This document shows positions 8,993 through 16,601 of a stretch of 64,000 nt of DNA, piece by piece. Where the stretch lies: positions 111,249-175,248 of the forward strand of contig NZ_JABMCF010000037.1 in NCBI RefSeq assembly GCF_013359815.1, given 5' to 3'. The stretch's first letter is position 1. Every line of letters begins with the position of its first letter. This DNA is from Curtobacterium flaccumfaciens (GTDB lineage: Bacteria > Actinomycetota > Actinomycetes > Actinomycetales > Microbacteriaceae). The notes beneath the pieces are model-generated. The model made no database searches and had not been told where the DNA came from. It was given only the letters and a program-made list of their open reading frames with translations. Position numbers and translations under genes: made by a program.

Positions 8993-10552
8993 ATGTCCAA
9001 CGCCGAACCGACCGATGCCCGCCTCGATGACCGCACCCGGTGGCGGGCCTTCGCCGTGTGCGTGGCGGTGGCGGCCCTGACGATCCTCGACCTGTCCAAG
9101 GTGAACGTCGGGCTGCCCTCGATCGAGCAGTCCCTCGGGGCCACCAGTTCGTCGCTCCAGCTCATCGTGGCGGGGTACGCGCTGGCGTTCGGTCTCGCCC
9201 TCGTGCCCGCTGGTCGGCTCGGGGACCTGAAGAGCCGGCGCGTCATGTTCATCGTGGGGCTCAGCGCGTTCACCGGATCGAGCCTGCTGTGCGCCGTCGC
9301 ACCGAACATCGAGGTCCTGATCGTCACGCGGATCTTGCAGGGCTTCGCCGCCGGGATCCAGATGCCCCAGGTCATCGGACTCGTGCAGCAGCTGTTCCGC
9401 GGGCCGGAGCGGGGCCGCGCGTTCGGGCTCTTCGGGGCGATGATCGGCATCTCCACCGCCCTCGGGCCGACCATCGGCGGTGGCCTCATCGCGATCGGCG
9501 GCGAGGAGTCCGGCTGGCGGCTGCTGTTCTGGATGAACGTGCCCCTCGGGATCGCCGCACTGCTCTTCGCCGTCCGCCTGCTGCCGAAGGGCGCCCAGGG
9601 GAAGGCGCAGGACCGTGAACTGGACGTCGTCGGCATCCTGCTGCTCGGCGCCGCGATCATCACCCTGATGCTGCCGTTCGTCCTGACCAGCGGTGGTGGA
9701 GGTTCCGCGACCCGCTGGTTCTGGCTCGTCGGCTTCGCGGTGTTCCTCGTGCTGTTCGTGCTCTGGGAGCAGCGGTTCAAGCGGCAGGGCAAGTCGCCCG
9801 TGGTGCACTTCGAGCTGTTCCGGCTGTCGTCGTACCGCAACGGGCTGTCGATCGTCGCCGTCTACTTCGCGGCGCTGCCGGCGTCGTTCCTCATGGTGAC
9901 GCTGTACCTGCAGGAGGGCCTCGGGCTCTCGCCGCTGTTCGCCGGCATGGTCAGCATCCCCTTCGCCGCGACGAGTGCTGTGGGCTCCTACATCGGCGGA
10001 CGGATCGTCGACCGGGTCGGGCGGGCGCTGGTCGTCGCCGGGCTCGGGATGGTCGTCGTCGGTTTCCTGCTGCTCATGGTCGCCGCCGTCGCCACCCCGC
10101 CGGAGGTCACCCCGTGGGCGATGGCGGGCGCGTTCCTGGTCGGCGGACTCGGTGGCGGGTTCGTGGTGTCGCCGAACCAGACCCTGACCCTGGCCGAGAT
10201 CCCCGTCGAGCAGTCCGGGGTGGCGGGGTCGATGCAACAGCTCGGGCAGCGTGTCGGCACCGCGATCGGCACCGCGGTCGCGACGAGCATCTTCTACGGG
10301 ATCGTGCGGAGCGAGGCGGCGGGCTCGGGTTCCGGTGGGTCCGGCGCTCGTCTCGACGCGTACCACGACGCGTTCCGCAGCGGCACGACGTTCACGGTGT
10401 CGCTGATGGCGCTCGCACTGGTGCTGGCCGGTGCGGACCTGGTGGCGCGACGTCGGGCGGCGCGGCGGTCGGACGGGGACGCCGAGCACTCGGACGCGGC
10501 TGCGGGGTCCGCCGAGCGCACCGGGGCGTCCGGATCCGCCGAGCGGGGCTGA
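8993..10552 (+). CDS. DHA2-family (14-TM) MFS drug efflux transporter
   Basis: This 519-residue protein resembles the EmrB/QacA/LfrA proton-coupled multidrug antiporters of the cytoplasmic membrane. Visible marks are the first helix LTILDLSKVNVGLPSIEQSL, motif A-like GRLGDLKSRRVMF near residue 75, the ILQGFAAGIQMPQVIGL helix and the motif C-like GPTIGGGLI region. Fourteen hydrophobic helices can be traced, then a charged tail (RRAARRSDGDAEHSD). The ATG at 8993 follows AGGACGGG; an upstream in-frame ATG at 8837 would add 52 arginine-rich residues and is rejected. It is divergent from the LAL regulator and converges with hisN with only 18 bp between stops. Confidence 0.92.
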   Translation: MSNAEPTDARLDDRTRWRAFAVCVAVAALTILDLSKVNVGLPSIEQSLGATSSSLQLIVAGYALAFGLALVPAGRLGDLKSRRVMFIVGLSAFTGSSLLCAVAPNIEVLIVTRILQGFAAGIQMPQVIGLVQQLFRGPERGRAFGLFGAMIGISTALGPTIGGGLIAIGGEESGWRLLFWMNVPLGIAALLFAVRLLPKGAQGKAQDRELDVVGILLLGAAIITLMLPFVLTSGGGGSATRWFWLVGFAVFLVLFVLWEQRFKRQGKSPVVHFELFRLSSYRNGLSIVAVYFAALPASFLMVTLYLQEGLGLSPLFAGMVSIPFAATSAVGSYIGGRIVDRVGRALVVAGLGMVVVGFLLLMVAAVATPPEVTPWAMAGAFLVGGLGGGFVVSPNQTLTLAEIPVEQSGVAGSMQQLGQRVGTAIGTAVATSIFYGIVRSEAAGSGSGGSGARLDAYHDAFRSGTTFTVSLMALALVLAGADLVARRRAARRSDGDAEHSDAAAGSAERTGASGSAERG

Positions 10553-10570
10553 CCGGCCCGCCGACCGTGC

Positions 10571-11359
10571 CTACGAGTCGCGGCGGATGACCTCGACGAC
10601 GGCGTCGTGCACCAGGCCGTTCGAGGCGAGGGCGCTGCCGTGCCACGGCCCGGGATCGCCGTCGAGCGAGGTGAAGCGGCCACCGGCCTCTTCGACGATG
10701 GGGACGAGGGCTGCGATGTCCCAGGGCTTCAGGTCCGGTTCGCCGGCGACGTCGAGGACGCCCTCGGCCACCATCATGTACGACCACATGTCGCCGTAGG
10801 CCCGGGTCCGCCAGACCCGACGCGACAGGTCGACGAGCGGCTCGAGGCGGTCGTCGTCGTCCCACTGCTGGATGCTGTTGTAGCTCAGGCTCACGTCGGC
10901 GAGCTCGGACACCCCGGAGACCCGGAGCGGTCCGTCCAGCGAGAACGCGCCGGAGCCCTCGGCCGCCCACCAGCGCTTGCCGAGGGCGGGGGCGCTGACG
11001 ACGCCGAGCACCGGGCGGCCGTCGACCGCGAGCGCGATGAGGGTCGCCCACACCGGCACGCCGCGCAGGTAGTTGGCGGTGCCGTCGATCGGGTCGACCA
11101 CCCACTGGCGGTGTCCTTCGCTGACGGCCTCGGCCCCGGTGTCCGCCGTCGTCTCCTCGCCGAGGAACGCGTCGTCCGGTCGCTCGGCGGCGAGCCGCTC
11201 GCGCAGGGCTCGTTCGACGGCCTGGTCGGCGTCGGTGACGTGCGTGCTGTCGACCTTCTTCGTCACGTGCAGGTCGGCGGCACGGAAGCGCTCGAGGCTG
11301 ATCGCGTCGGCGGTGTCGGCGAGGGAGCGGGCGAAGTCCAGGTCGGCGCTGAGGTCCAC
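10571..11359 (-). CDS. hisN: Inositol monophosphatase-family phosphatase, probable histidinol-phosphatase
   Basis: This 262-residue metal-dependent phosphatase has the IMPase motifs: GEETTADT (first metal-binding acid), WVVDPIDGTANYLRG (motif A, near residue 85) and KPWDIAALVPIVEEAGG (motif B). In actinobacteria this family member is histidinol-phosphatase HisN, and the location downstream of aroA and rsgA matches the usual order. The GTG at 11359 gives VDLSADLDFARSLADTAD, the conserved N-terminus; frames opening further upstream run into the preceding gene. It lies 19 bp after the YhgE-like gene on the same strand. Inositol-1-phosphatase activity is an alternative that sequence alone does not exclude. 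Confidence 0.87.
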   Translation of the reverse strand: MDLSADLDFARSLADTADAISLERFRAADLHVTKKVDSTHVTDADQAVERALRERLAAERPDDAFLGEETTADTGAEAVSEGHRQWVVDPIDGTANYLRGVPVWATLIALAVDGRPVLGVVSAPALGKRWWAAEGSGAFSLDGPLRVSGVSELADVSLSYNSIQQWDDDDRLEPLVDLSRRVWRTRAYGDMWSYMMVAEGVLDVAGEPDLKPWDIAALVPIVEEAGGRFTSLDGDPGPWHGSALASNGLVHDAVVEVIRRDS

Positions 11360-11378
11360 GTCGCCCAACCTACCGTCG

Positions 11379-12551
11379 CTACGCGGCGACGACCTCTTCT
11401 TCCTCGAGCCGGGTGACCTCGCGCTCGCGGGCGATGCGGGTGCGGCGGGCGACGAGCCCGTGCACGACGACGCAGAGCAGGAGCGCGGCGGCCAGCCAGA
11501 GGGCGAGCGCGAGCGACGACCGGCCGAGCGAGGCGTCCGGGAAGTACTGCAGGTCCTGCGCGGCCTGCAGCCACGCGGCACCGCTCCAGAAGGTGTGCAG
11601 GGCGGCGAAGAACCCGGGCTGGAACGCCGGCTGGAAGATCCCGCCGGACGACGTGAAGTTCAGCATCACGAACAGCATCGTGAGGATCGGGGTGGTCCAC
11701 CGGCCGAGCACGGGGTGCAGCCCGACGCCGAGCGCGACGATGATCGCGTCGTAGAGCCAGGCGAACAGGAACACCTGCCAGTGGTGGGTGGTGATGACGC
11801 CGTAGATCGGTCCGGCGACGATCACACCGATGCCGGCGACGACCCCCGCGGTGGCGAGCCCGATGACCGCGGTCCACACGGCGCGGAGCTTCGTCGCGAC
11901 CGAGGCCACGGCGATCGCGGACGCGTACCCGCCGACGCTCAGGGCCACGAGCAGGAAGAACAGCCCTTGGCCGGTGGTGTCCTGGTCGCCCGTGGGCACG
12001 ACGTCGACGACCCGGAACGGCACGTGCTGGTCGTAGGCGATCGGCAGGAACACCTTCTGCGCGGCGCTCGCGGTGGTCTCCGACGCGGCGGTCGAGACGT
12101 AGAGCGTGGCACCCGTCGCCGTCGGCGCGTACACGGCGGCGAGGTCGCGGTCGCGCACCTGCTGCTCGGCCGCCTTGGTCGAGGCGACGACGTGGGCCAC
12201 GAGGGCGCCGTCGGACTGGTCGGTCACGGTCTGGGCGAACACCTGGGTGGCCGCGCCCTGGCCGACGATGCCGACGGGCAGTTCCTGCGGGGCCGGGGCA
12301 TGGAAGGCGCCGAGGTAGGCCAGGCCCATGCCGGCGGCCAGGAAGAGCGGCACGAGGATGTGCGAGGCGAACGTCAGCAGCACGCGACCGAGGCCGGCGG
12401 GGCGCAGGACACTGTCGGACCGCTGTGGCTTCGGGGCTCGAGGGGACTTGTGGGTGGGGGAGTGGTGCGCGTGCGACGTCGTCGTCGTGCTCGGGGACGG
12501 GGCGTCGACAGCGGGGGTCGGCGCAAAGTTGTACTTTGCAACTTCAGACAC
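11379..12551 (-). CDS. YhgE/Pip- or DUF3533-like membrane protein (ABC-2-permease fold)
   Basis: The 390-residue protein starts at a GTG (12551): MSEVAKYNFAPTPAVDAPSP. A low-complexity Ser/Thr/Pro/His region of about 60 residues precedes the first membrane helix (ILVPLFLAAGMGLAYLG). A roughly 130-residue extracytoplasmic domain follows, then five C-terminal helices, then a charged LEEEEVVAA tail. This is the layout of YhgE/Pip and DUF3533 (SNG1-like) proteins, thought to export lipids or drugs or to act as phage receptors. The start is chosen because a -10/-35 pair lies just upstream, giving an apparently leaderless transcript. A longer frame running back into rsgA is an artefact. Confidence 0.75.
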   Translation of the reverse strand: MSEVAKYNFAPTPAVDAPSPSTTTTSHAHHSPTHKSPRAPKPQRSDSVLRPAGLGRVLLTFASHILVPLFLAAGMGLAYLGAFHAPAPQELPVGIVGQGAATQVFAQTVTDQSDGALVAHVVASTKAAEQQVRDRDLAAVYAPTATGATLYVSTAASETTASAAQKVFLPIAYDQHVPFRVVDVVPTGDQDTTGQGLFFLLVALSVGGYASAIAVASVATKLRAVWTAVIGLATAGVVAGIGVIVAGPIYGVITTHHWQVFLFAWLYDAIIVALGVGLHPVLGRWTTPILTMLFVMLNFTSSGGIFQPAFQPGFFAALHTFWSGAAWLQAAQDLQYFPDASLGRSSLALALWLAAALLLCVVVHGLVARRTRIAREREVTRLEEEEVVAA

Positions 12552-12568
12552 GACCGCAACTGTACAAC
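12528..12568. promoter_or_regulatory. Operator-like inverted repeat spanning the start of the YhgE-like gene
   Basis: GTTGTAC at 12528-12534 is matched by GTACAAC at 12562-12568, with flanking TTTGCAACT and CCGCAACT extending the symmetry. The repeat covers the GTG start codon (12549-12551) and overlaps the proposed -10 box. The layout is typical of TetR-type autorepressed exporter genes, but no TetR gene lies nearby, so the regulator is unknown. Confidence 0.5.
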
Positions 12569-12587
12569 CCCGATGCGTGCTTGTCGA
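12559..12587 (-). promoter_or_regulatory. Candidate sigma-70 promoter for the YhgE-like gene (leaderless)
   Basis: Read on the minus strand, TCGACA (12587-12582) is separated by 17 bp from TACAGT (12564-12559). Seven bases later comes the GTG start codon. The predicted transcription start therefore coincides with the initiation codon, a common situation in actinobacteria. Confidence 0.55.
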
Positions 12588-12791
12588 CGCCAGGCTGGTG
12601 CCGAGGCGCCGTCCGGTGCGAGCTTGCCCACTCCGTGCGAGGCCCGCGAACCCGCACGGAGTGCACAACCTCGCACCATTCGTGCGCCCCTCGCACGGTG
12701 CGAGGTCTGCACGGTGCGAGGTCTGCACGGTGCGAGGGGGCATGGTGCGAGCAGGCGCCGGAGTAGTCACGACCCACCGCGCGCCGGCGCT

Positions 12792-12848
12792 CGAGTGGTC
12801 ACGAACTGTCGGTTGCCGCCTGGCCATTCGACAGTTCGTGACCCCTCG
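12792..12848. repeat. 20-bp inverted repeat of the GAGTGGTCACGAACTGTCGG family
   Basis: CGAGTGGTCACGAACTGTCG at 12792-12811 pairs with its complement at 12829-12848 (19 of 20 positions) across a 17-base loop. The same sequence occurs in direct orientation in each unit of the tandem array at the right end of the window (for example about 63534-63553). It may act as an rsgA terminator, but sharing with the distant array marks it as a dispersed repeat. Confidence 0.75.
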
Positions 12849-12958
12849 ACGCACACACCGCGGGGTGTCGTGACCAGCCGCCGCCGCCGACCAGCCGCAG
12901 CCGCCGACAAGCCACCAGCCGCCGACCACCGGCCGCCACCCCGGCACCGCCCGCCGGG

Positions 12959-14005
12959 CTACTCGGAACCGGGGTCGGACGCGCCCATCCCGGTCAGCAG
13001 CGCCCGGAACGAGTCGAGCCGCTCGACGCCGGTCGGCCCGAGCTCCCCGTCCTGCACCCGGTCGACGATCTCCCAGTCGTGCGCCTGCGCCAGCGGGATG
13101 CCGTCCCGCGCGGGCCGCACCGGCACGGCGTGCGACGCGAACGCCCGGAAGACGTTCGCGGGGTCGACGTGCCCCAGGCCGAACGACCGCACACCCGGCG
13201 TGTCGATGATCCACCCGCCGTCGCGGACCTGCAGCGCGATCGACGACGACGACGTGTGCCGCCCGCGACCCGTCACGGAGTTCACGACGCCGATCGCGCG
13301 CGTCGACCCGGTCAGGGCGTTCACCAGGGTCGACTTGCCCACGCCGGAGTGCCCGACGGTCACGGTCACCTTTTCGTCCAGGAGCTCGTGCAGCGCCTCG
13401 AACGGGACGTCGTCCGATCGGCTCGTCACGATCCGCAGATCCAGGCACGCGAAGTGCGCCAGGAACGCAGCCGGGTCGGCGAGGTCGGTCTTCGTGATGC
13501 AGAGGATCGGGTCGAGGCCGGCGTCGAACGCGGCCACCAGGTACCGGTCGATCAAGCGGGTGCGCGGCTCGGGGTCGGCGGCGGCCACCACGATGAGCAT
13601 CTGGTCGGCGTTCGCCACGATGACGCGCTCGACCTCGTCGGAGTCGTCGGCACTCCGTCGCAGCAGTGTGGTGCGCTCGGCGACCTTCACGATGCGTGCC
13701 AGCGAGCCCGGGTCGCCGGAGACGTCCCCGACGAGCGACACGTGGTCGCCCGTGACGACGGACTTCTTGCCGAGCTCGCGGGCCTTGGTCGCGGTGATGA
13801 CGTGGTCGTCGATCAGCACGCCGAACCGCCCGCGGTCGACGTTCGTCACCCACCCGACGGGGGCGTCGTCGTACGTCGGCCGGGTCTTCGTGCGCGGTCG
13901 GTTGCCCTTCGGGTTCGGACGCACCCGGACGCTCGACTCGTCGTACTGCCCGTACGGCTCGTCCGCGTCGGAGTCGTCACCGTCGACGTCGTCCCACCAG
14001 CTCAT
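12959..14005 (-). CDS. rsgA: Ribosome small subunit-dependent GTPase A
   Basis: RsgA is a circularly permuted GTPase that helps mature the 30S subunit. The permuted order is visible: G4 TKTD (171-174) precedes G1 GHSGVGKST (218-226), G2-like TGRGRHTS (245-252) and G3 DTPG (268-271). An OB-fold occupies about residues 50-110 ([20 protein letters not shown]). The first 45 residues are acidic and then basic and look disordered. The C-terminal zinc knuckle of E. coli RsgA (three Cys and one His) is absent: there is no cysteine after residue 187. The ATG at 14005 lies 3 bp after the aroA stop, so the two are co-transcribed. Confidence 0.93.
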   Translation of the reverse strand: MSWWDDVDGDDSDADEPYGQYDESSVRVRPNPKGNRPRTKTRPTYDDAPVGWVTNVDRGRFGVLIDDHVITATKARELGKKSVVTGDHVSLVGDVSGDPGSLARIVKVAERTTLLRRSADDSDEVERVIVANADQMLIVVAAADPEPRTRLIDRYLVAAFDAGLDPILCITKTDLADPAAFLAHFACLDLRIVTSRSDDVPFEALHELLDEKVTVTVGHSGVGKSTLVNALTGSTRAIGVVNSVTGRGRHTSSSSIALQVRDGGWIIDTPGVRSFGLGHVDPANVFRAFASHAVPVRPARDGIPLAQAHDWEIVDRVQDGELGPTGVERLDSFRALLTGMGASDPGSE

Positions 14006-14008
14006 GCG

Positions 14009-15394
14009 TCAGTCCCCACTCACCGGTGCAGCGGTCACCGAGGACGCCACGAGCGCGGCCCACAGCTCCGGGAACTGCGGCAGCGTCTTCGCGGTCGACC
14101 CGATGTCGTCGACGGCGACGCCGTCGACGACGAGGCCCACGATCGCCCCCGCGGTCGCCATCCGGTGGTCGTCGTACGCGCCCCAGGCGCTGCCGTGGAG
14201 CGGCGCCGGCTCGATCCGCAGGCCGTCGTCGAGTTCGTGCACCGCGCCTCCAGACCGGTTGAGGTCCGCCGCCAGCGCGGCCAGGCGGTCCGTCTCGTGC
14301 CCCCGCAGGTGACCGATCCCGGTGATCTCGCTCGGGCCGTCCGCCAGCGCGGCCAGCGCGACGAGCGCCGGGGCGAGTTCGCCGCCGCGGCTCAGGTCGA
14401 GTTCGAGACCCGGCAAGGAGGCCCCACCCCGGATCCCGACGCCGCCGTCGACGACCAGGTCGTCACCGTCACGGGCCACGCTCGCCCCCCACAGGGGCAG
14501 GAGCGTCTCGAGGTCGGCGCCGACCTGCGTCGTCTCGGTCGGCCAGGTGCGGATGCGGACCGTGCCGCCGGCGACGAGCGCGGCGACCGCGAACGGCGCG
14601 GCGTTCGACAGGTCGGGCTCGATCGTGACGTCACGCGCGCCGATCGGGCCGGGGTGCACGACCCACTCGCCGACCGACGGCTCGTCGACCCGGACGCCGC
14701 GGGCACGGAGCGCCGCGACGGTCATCTCGATGTGCGGCATGCTCGGCAGGCGTTCGCCGACGTGGGTGAGGTGCAGGCCCTCGTCGAAGCGGGGCGCCGA
14801 CAGCAGCAGGCCGGAGACGAACTGCGAGGACGCCGAGGCGTCGATGGTCAGGGCGCCACCGCGGACCGAGCCGGTGCCGGTGAACGAGAACGGCATCGAA
14901 CCGCCGCCGTCGTCCGTGACGTCGACACCGAGGTCCACGAGTCCCTGCACGATGGCGTGCATCGGTCGCTTGCGGGCGTAGGGGTCGCCGTCGACCGTGA
15001 CGGGACCGACGGCCAGGGCGGCGAGCGGCGGCAGGAAGCGCATCACGGTGCCGGCCAGCCCGCAGTCCAGGCGGACGTCGCCGTGCATCGGGGCGGGCGT
15101 GATCCGGAGGTCCGGGCCGTAGGGGGTCGGGGCGGTGCCGGCCGCCGGCTCGAGCTCCTCGATGCCGACGCCGAGCGCACGGAGGCCCGCGATCATCAGC
15201 GCCGAGTCACGGGAGTGCAGCGGGAGCCGGATCGTCGAGGGGCCGTCCGCGAGGGCCGCGAGCACGAGCTCCCGGTTCGTCAGCGACTTCGACCCGGGCA
15301 GCGCGACGTCGCCGCGCAGCGGACCCCCTGCGACCGGGGCGATCCAGGGGTCGGCGGGCTGGGCCCCGCTGTGGGAATGCGTCGTGTCTGCCAT
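14009..15394 (-). CDS. aroA: 3-phosphoshikimate 1-carboxyvinyltransferase (EPSP synthase)
   Basis: This is the sixth enzyme of the shikimate pathway, joining shikimate-3-phosphate and PEP, and is the glyphosate target. Signatures are [10 protein letters not shown] (33-42), [18 protein letters not shown] near residue 110, [22 protein letters not shown] and the C-terminal AYDDHRMA. The [10 protein letters not shown] form of the PEP-binding loop is the actinobacterial variant of LGNAGTAMRPL. Length (461 aa) is slightly long because of an N-terminal extension of about 20 residues. It heads an aroA-rsgA operon, with hisN downstream beyond the repeat region, and is divergent from the sigma factor gene. 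Confidence 0.95.
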   Translation of the reverse strand: MADTTHSHSGAQPADPWIAPVAGGPLRGDVALPGSKSLTNRELVLAALADGPSTIRLPLHSRDSALMIAGLRALGVGIEELEPAAGTAPTPYGPDLRITPAPMHGDVRLDCGLAGTVMRFLPPLAALAVGPVTVDGDPYARKRPMHAIVQGLVDLGVDVTDDGGGSMPFSFTGTGSVRGGALTIDASASSQFVSGLLLSAPRFDEGLHLTHVGERLPSMPHIEMTVAALRARGVRVDEPSVGEWVVHPGPIGARDVTIEPDLSNAAPFAVAALVAGGTVRIRTWPTETTQVGADLETLLPLWGASVARDGDDLVVDGGVGIRGGASLPGLELDLSRGGELAPALVALAALADGPSEITGIGHLRGHETDRLAALAADLNRSGGAVHELDDGLRIEPAPLHGSAWGAYDDHRMATAGAIVGLVVDGVAVDDIGSTAKTLPQFPELWAALVASSVTAAPVSGD

Positions 15395-15430
15395 CGGTTC
15401 ACCAGGGTACTGAACGCACCGGGAGGATCA

Positions 15431-15532
15431 GTGGCGACAGCAACACTCGCACGAGAGCGGACCAGCACGGCGACCGTGCTGACCGCGGTGCCGACGACGC
15501 TCGGCACGCTCGGCCTAGACTTGGCGGCGATG
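15431..15532 (+). promoter_or_regulatory. Alternative upstream start region for the SigR-like sigma factor
   Basis: GGGAGG at 15421-15426 followed by ATCA and GTG at 15431 forms a good initiation site in frame with the sigma factor. Using it would add 33 residues (beginning [20 protein letters not shown]) before the ATG at 15530. Streptomyces coelicolor sigR is known to make a longer, unstable isoform from an upstream start, so this could be the equivalent. The downstream ATG has only a weak GGCGG. Confidence 0.45.
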
Positions 15533-16327
15533 ACGACCGACGAACCGCAGGCAGCTCCGCACCACCTGGTCGACGAGACCGAGGTGCAGCTCGATGCCGT
15601 CGAAGAGGAGCACGAAGCCCTCGACGACGCCGCAGACGAGCCGGTGGACGCGAAGACCGTCTCCGAGGCGGAGCTGCGGTCCCTCTTCGAGGACCAGGCC
15701 CTGCCCTTCATGGACCAGCTCTACGGTGCGGCCATGCGGATGACCCGCAACCCGGCCGACGCGTCGGACCTGGTGCAGGAGACCTTCGTCAAGGCCTTCG
15801 CCGCGTTCCGCCAGTTCAAGCAGGGCACGAACCTGAAGGCCTGGCTGTACCGGATCCTGACGAACACGTTCATCAACACGTACCGCAAGAACCAGCGGAA
15901 CCCGTACCAGGGCACCATCGACGAGCTCGAGGACTGGCAGCTCGGTGGCGCCGAGAGCGTCACCCAGTCGATCTCCGCCCGGTCCGCCGAGGCCGACGCG
16001 ATCGACCACCTGCCGTCCTCCGCCGTGAAGGACGCGCTGCAGGCCATCCCGGAGGACTTCCGGATGGCCGTGTACTTCGCCGATGTCGAAGGCTTCTCGT
16101 ACCAGGAGATCGCCGACATCATGAAGACCCCCGTGGGGACGGTCATGAGCCGCCTCCACCGTGGCCGCCGGCTCCTCCGTGGGCTCCTGGCGGACCACGC
16201 CCGTGAGACCGGCATCGTCCCGGACGCAGCGTCGACGGCGACGATGCGTGGACGGGGACGAGGCGCGGCACAGACGACGAAGGCAACCGCGGCCACGGGT
16301 CGCACCGGACGGAAGGACGCACGATGA
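15530..16327 (+). CDS. sigR: ECF (group IV) sigma factor of the SigR/SigH redox-stress type
   Basis: The 265-residue protein contains sigma region 2 (about residues 55-122: [49 protein letters not shown]) and region 4 (about 170-222: [40 protein letters not shown]). These match the SigR/SigH family that drives thioredoxin and other thiol-stress genes. The stop overlaps the start of a RsrA-like zinc anti-sigma factor, and the aroA-rsgA block is divergent, as in other actinobacteria. An acidic N-terminal stretch of about 45 residues precedes region 2. The basic tail ([20 protein letters not shown]) is unusual. An in-frame GTG at 15431 with a better ribosome site could extend it. Confidence 0.92.
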   Translation: MTTDEPQAAPHHLVDETEVQLDAVEEEHEALDDAADEPVDAKTVSEAELRSLFEDQALPFMDQLYGAAMRMTRNPADASDLVQETFVKAFAAFRQFKQGTNLKAWLYRILTNTFINTYRKNQRNPYQGTIDELEDWQLGGAESVTQSISARSAEADAIDHLPSSAVKDALQAIPEDFRMAVYFADVEGFSYQEIADIMKTPVGTVMSRLHRGRRLLRGLLADHARETGIVPDAASTATMRGRGRGAAQTTKATAATGRTGRKDAR

Positions 16328-16566
16328 GCGGCTGCGACTGCTCGAAGGCGAAGGCCGAGCTCGAGGAGTTCCTGCACGACGAGCTCCGCCACGAGGACGC
16401 CGCGGACATCCGCGAGCACATGGACGGCTGCGAGGACTGCCAGACCGAGCACCGCGTCGGCGTCGTGCTCATGGAGACCGTGCGCCGTGCCTGCAAGGAG
16501 ACCGCTCCCGACCAGCTGCGCAGCGAGATCCTGGCGCGCATCCGGGTGGAGCAGGCGACGCACTGA
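16324..16566 (+). CDS. rsrA: RsrA-like zinc-dependent anti-sigma factor
   Basis: This 80-residue protein has the ZAS signature H-x3-C-x2-C (His32, Cys36, Cys39 in EHMDGCEDC), with Cys6 exactly 26 residues before the histidine, as in RsrA/RshA. Disulfide formation between these cysteines releases the sigma factor during thiol oxidation. Additional cysteines are Cys4 and Cys57. The ATG overlaps the sigma stop (ATGA), ensuring co-translation with its partner. The gene converges with the signal peptidase-LamG gene 35 bp away; no clear terminator hairpin was found between them. Confidence 0.94.
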   Translation: MSGCDCSKAKAELEEFLHDELRHEDAADIREHMDGCEDCQTEHRVGVVLMETVRRACKETAPDQLRSEILARIRVEQATH

Positions 16567-16601
16567 CGCCGCGCCCGTCCGGGGCGAGCGGGTCTGCGGG
16601 A

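Larger units (their letters stand above)
12552..12958. repeat. Repeat-rich intergenic region between rsgA and the YhgE-like gene
   Basis: About 400 bp without a gene. It contains a hairpin with 10-bp arms (12630-12639 / 12653-12662, ACTCCGTGCG), then three tandem copies of a 16-bp unit beginning CACGGTGCGAGGTCTG at 12694, 12710 and 12726 (last copy partial), then the 20-bp inverted repeat listed separately. The promoter of the YhgE-like gene is at the left edge. Confidence 0.7.

Noticed and set aside
12694..12740. CRISPR-like short repeats
   Set aside because: The three 16-bp copies are directly adjacent with no spacers, and no cas genes are present.
13079..15529. Long upstream extension of the sigma factor frame
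   Set aside because: It runs opposite rsgA and aroA; sigma homology only begins after 15530 and the only plausible earlier start is the GTG at 15431.
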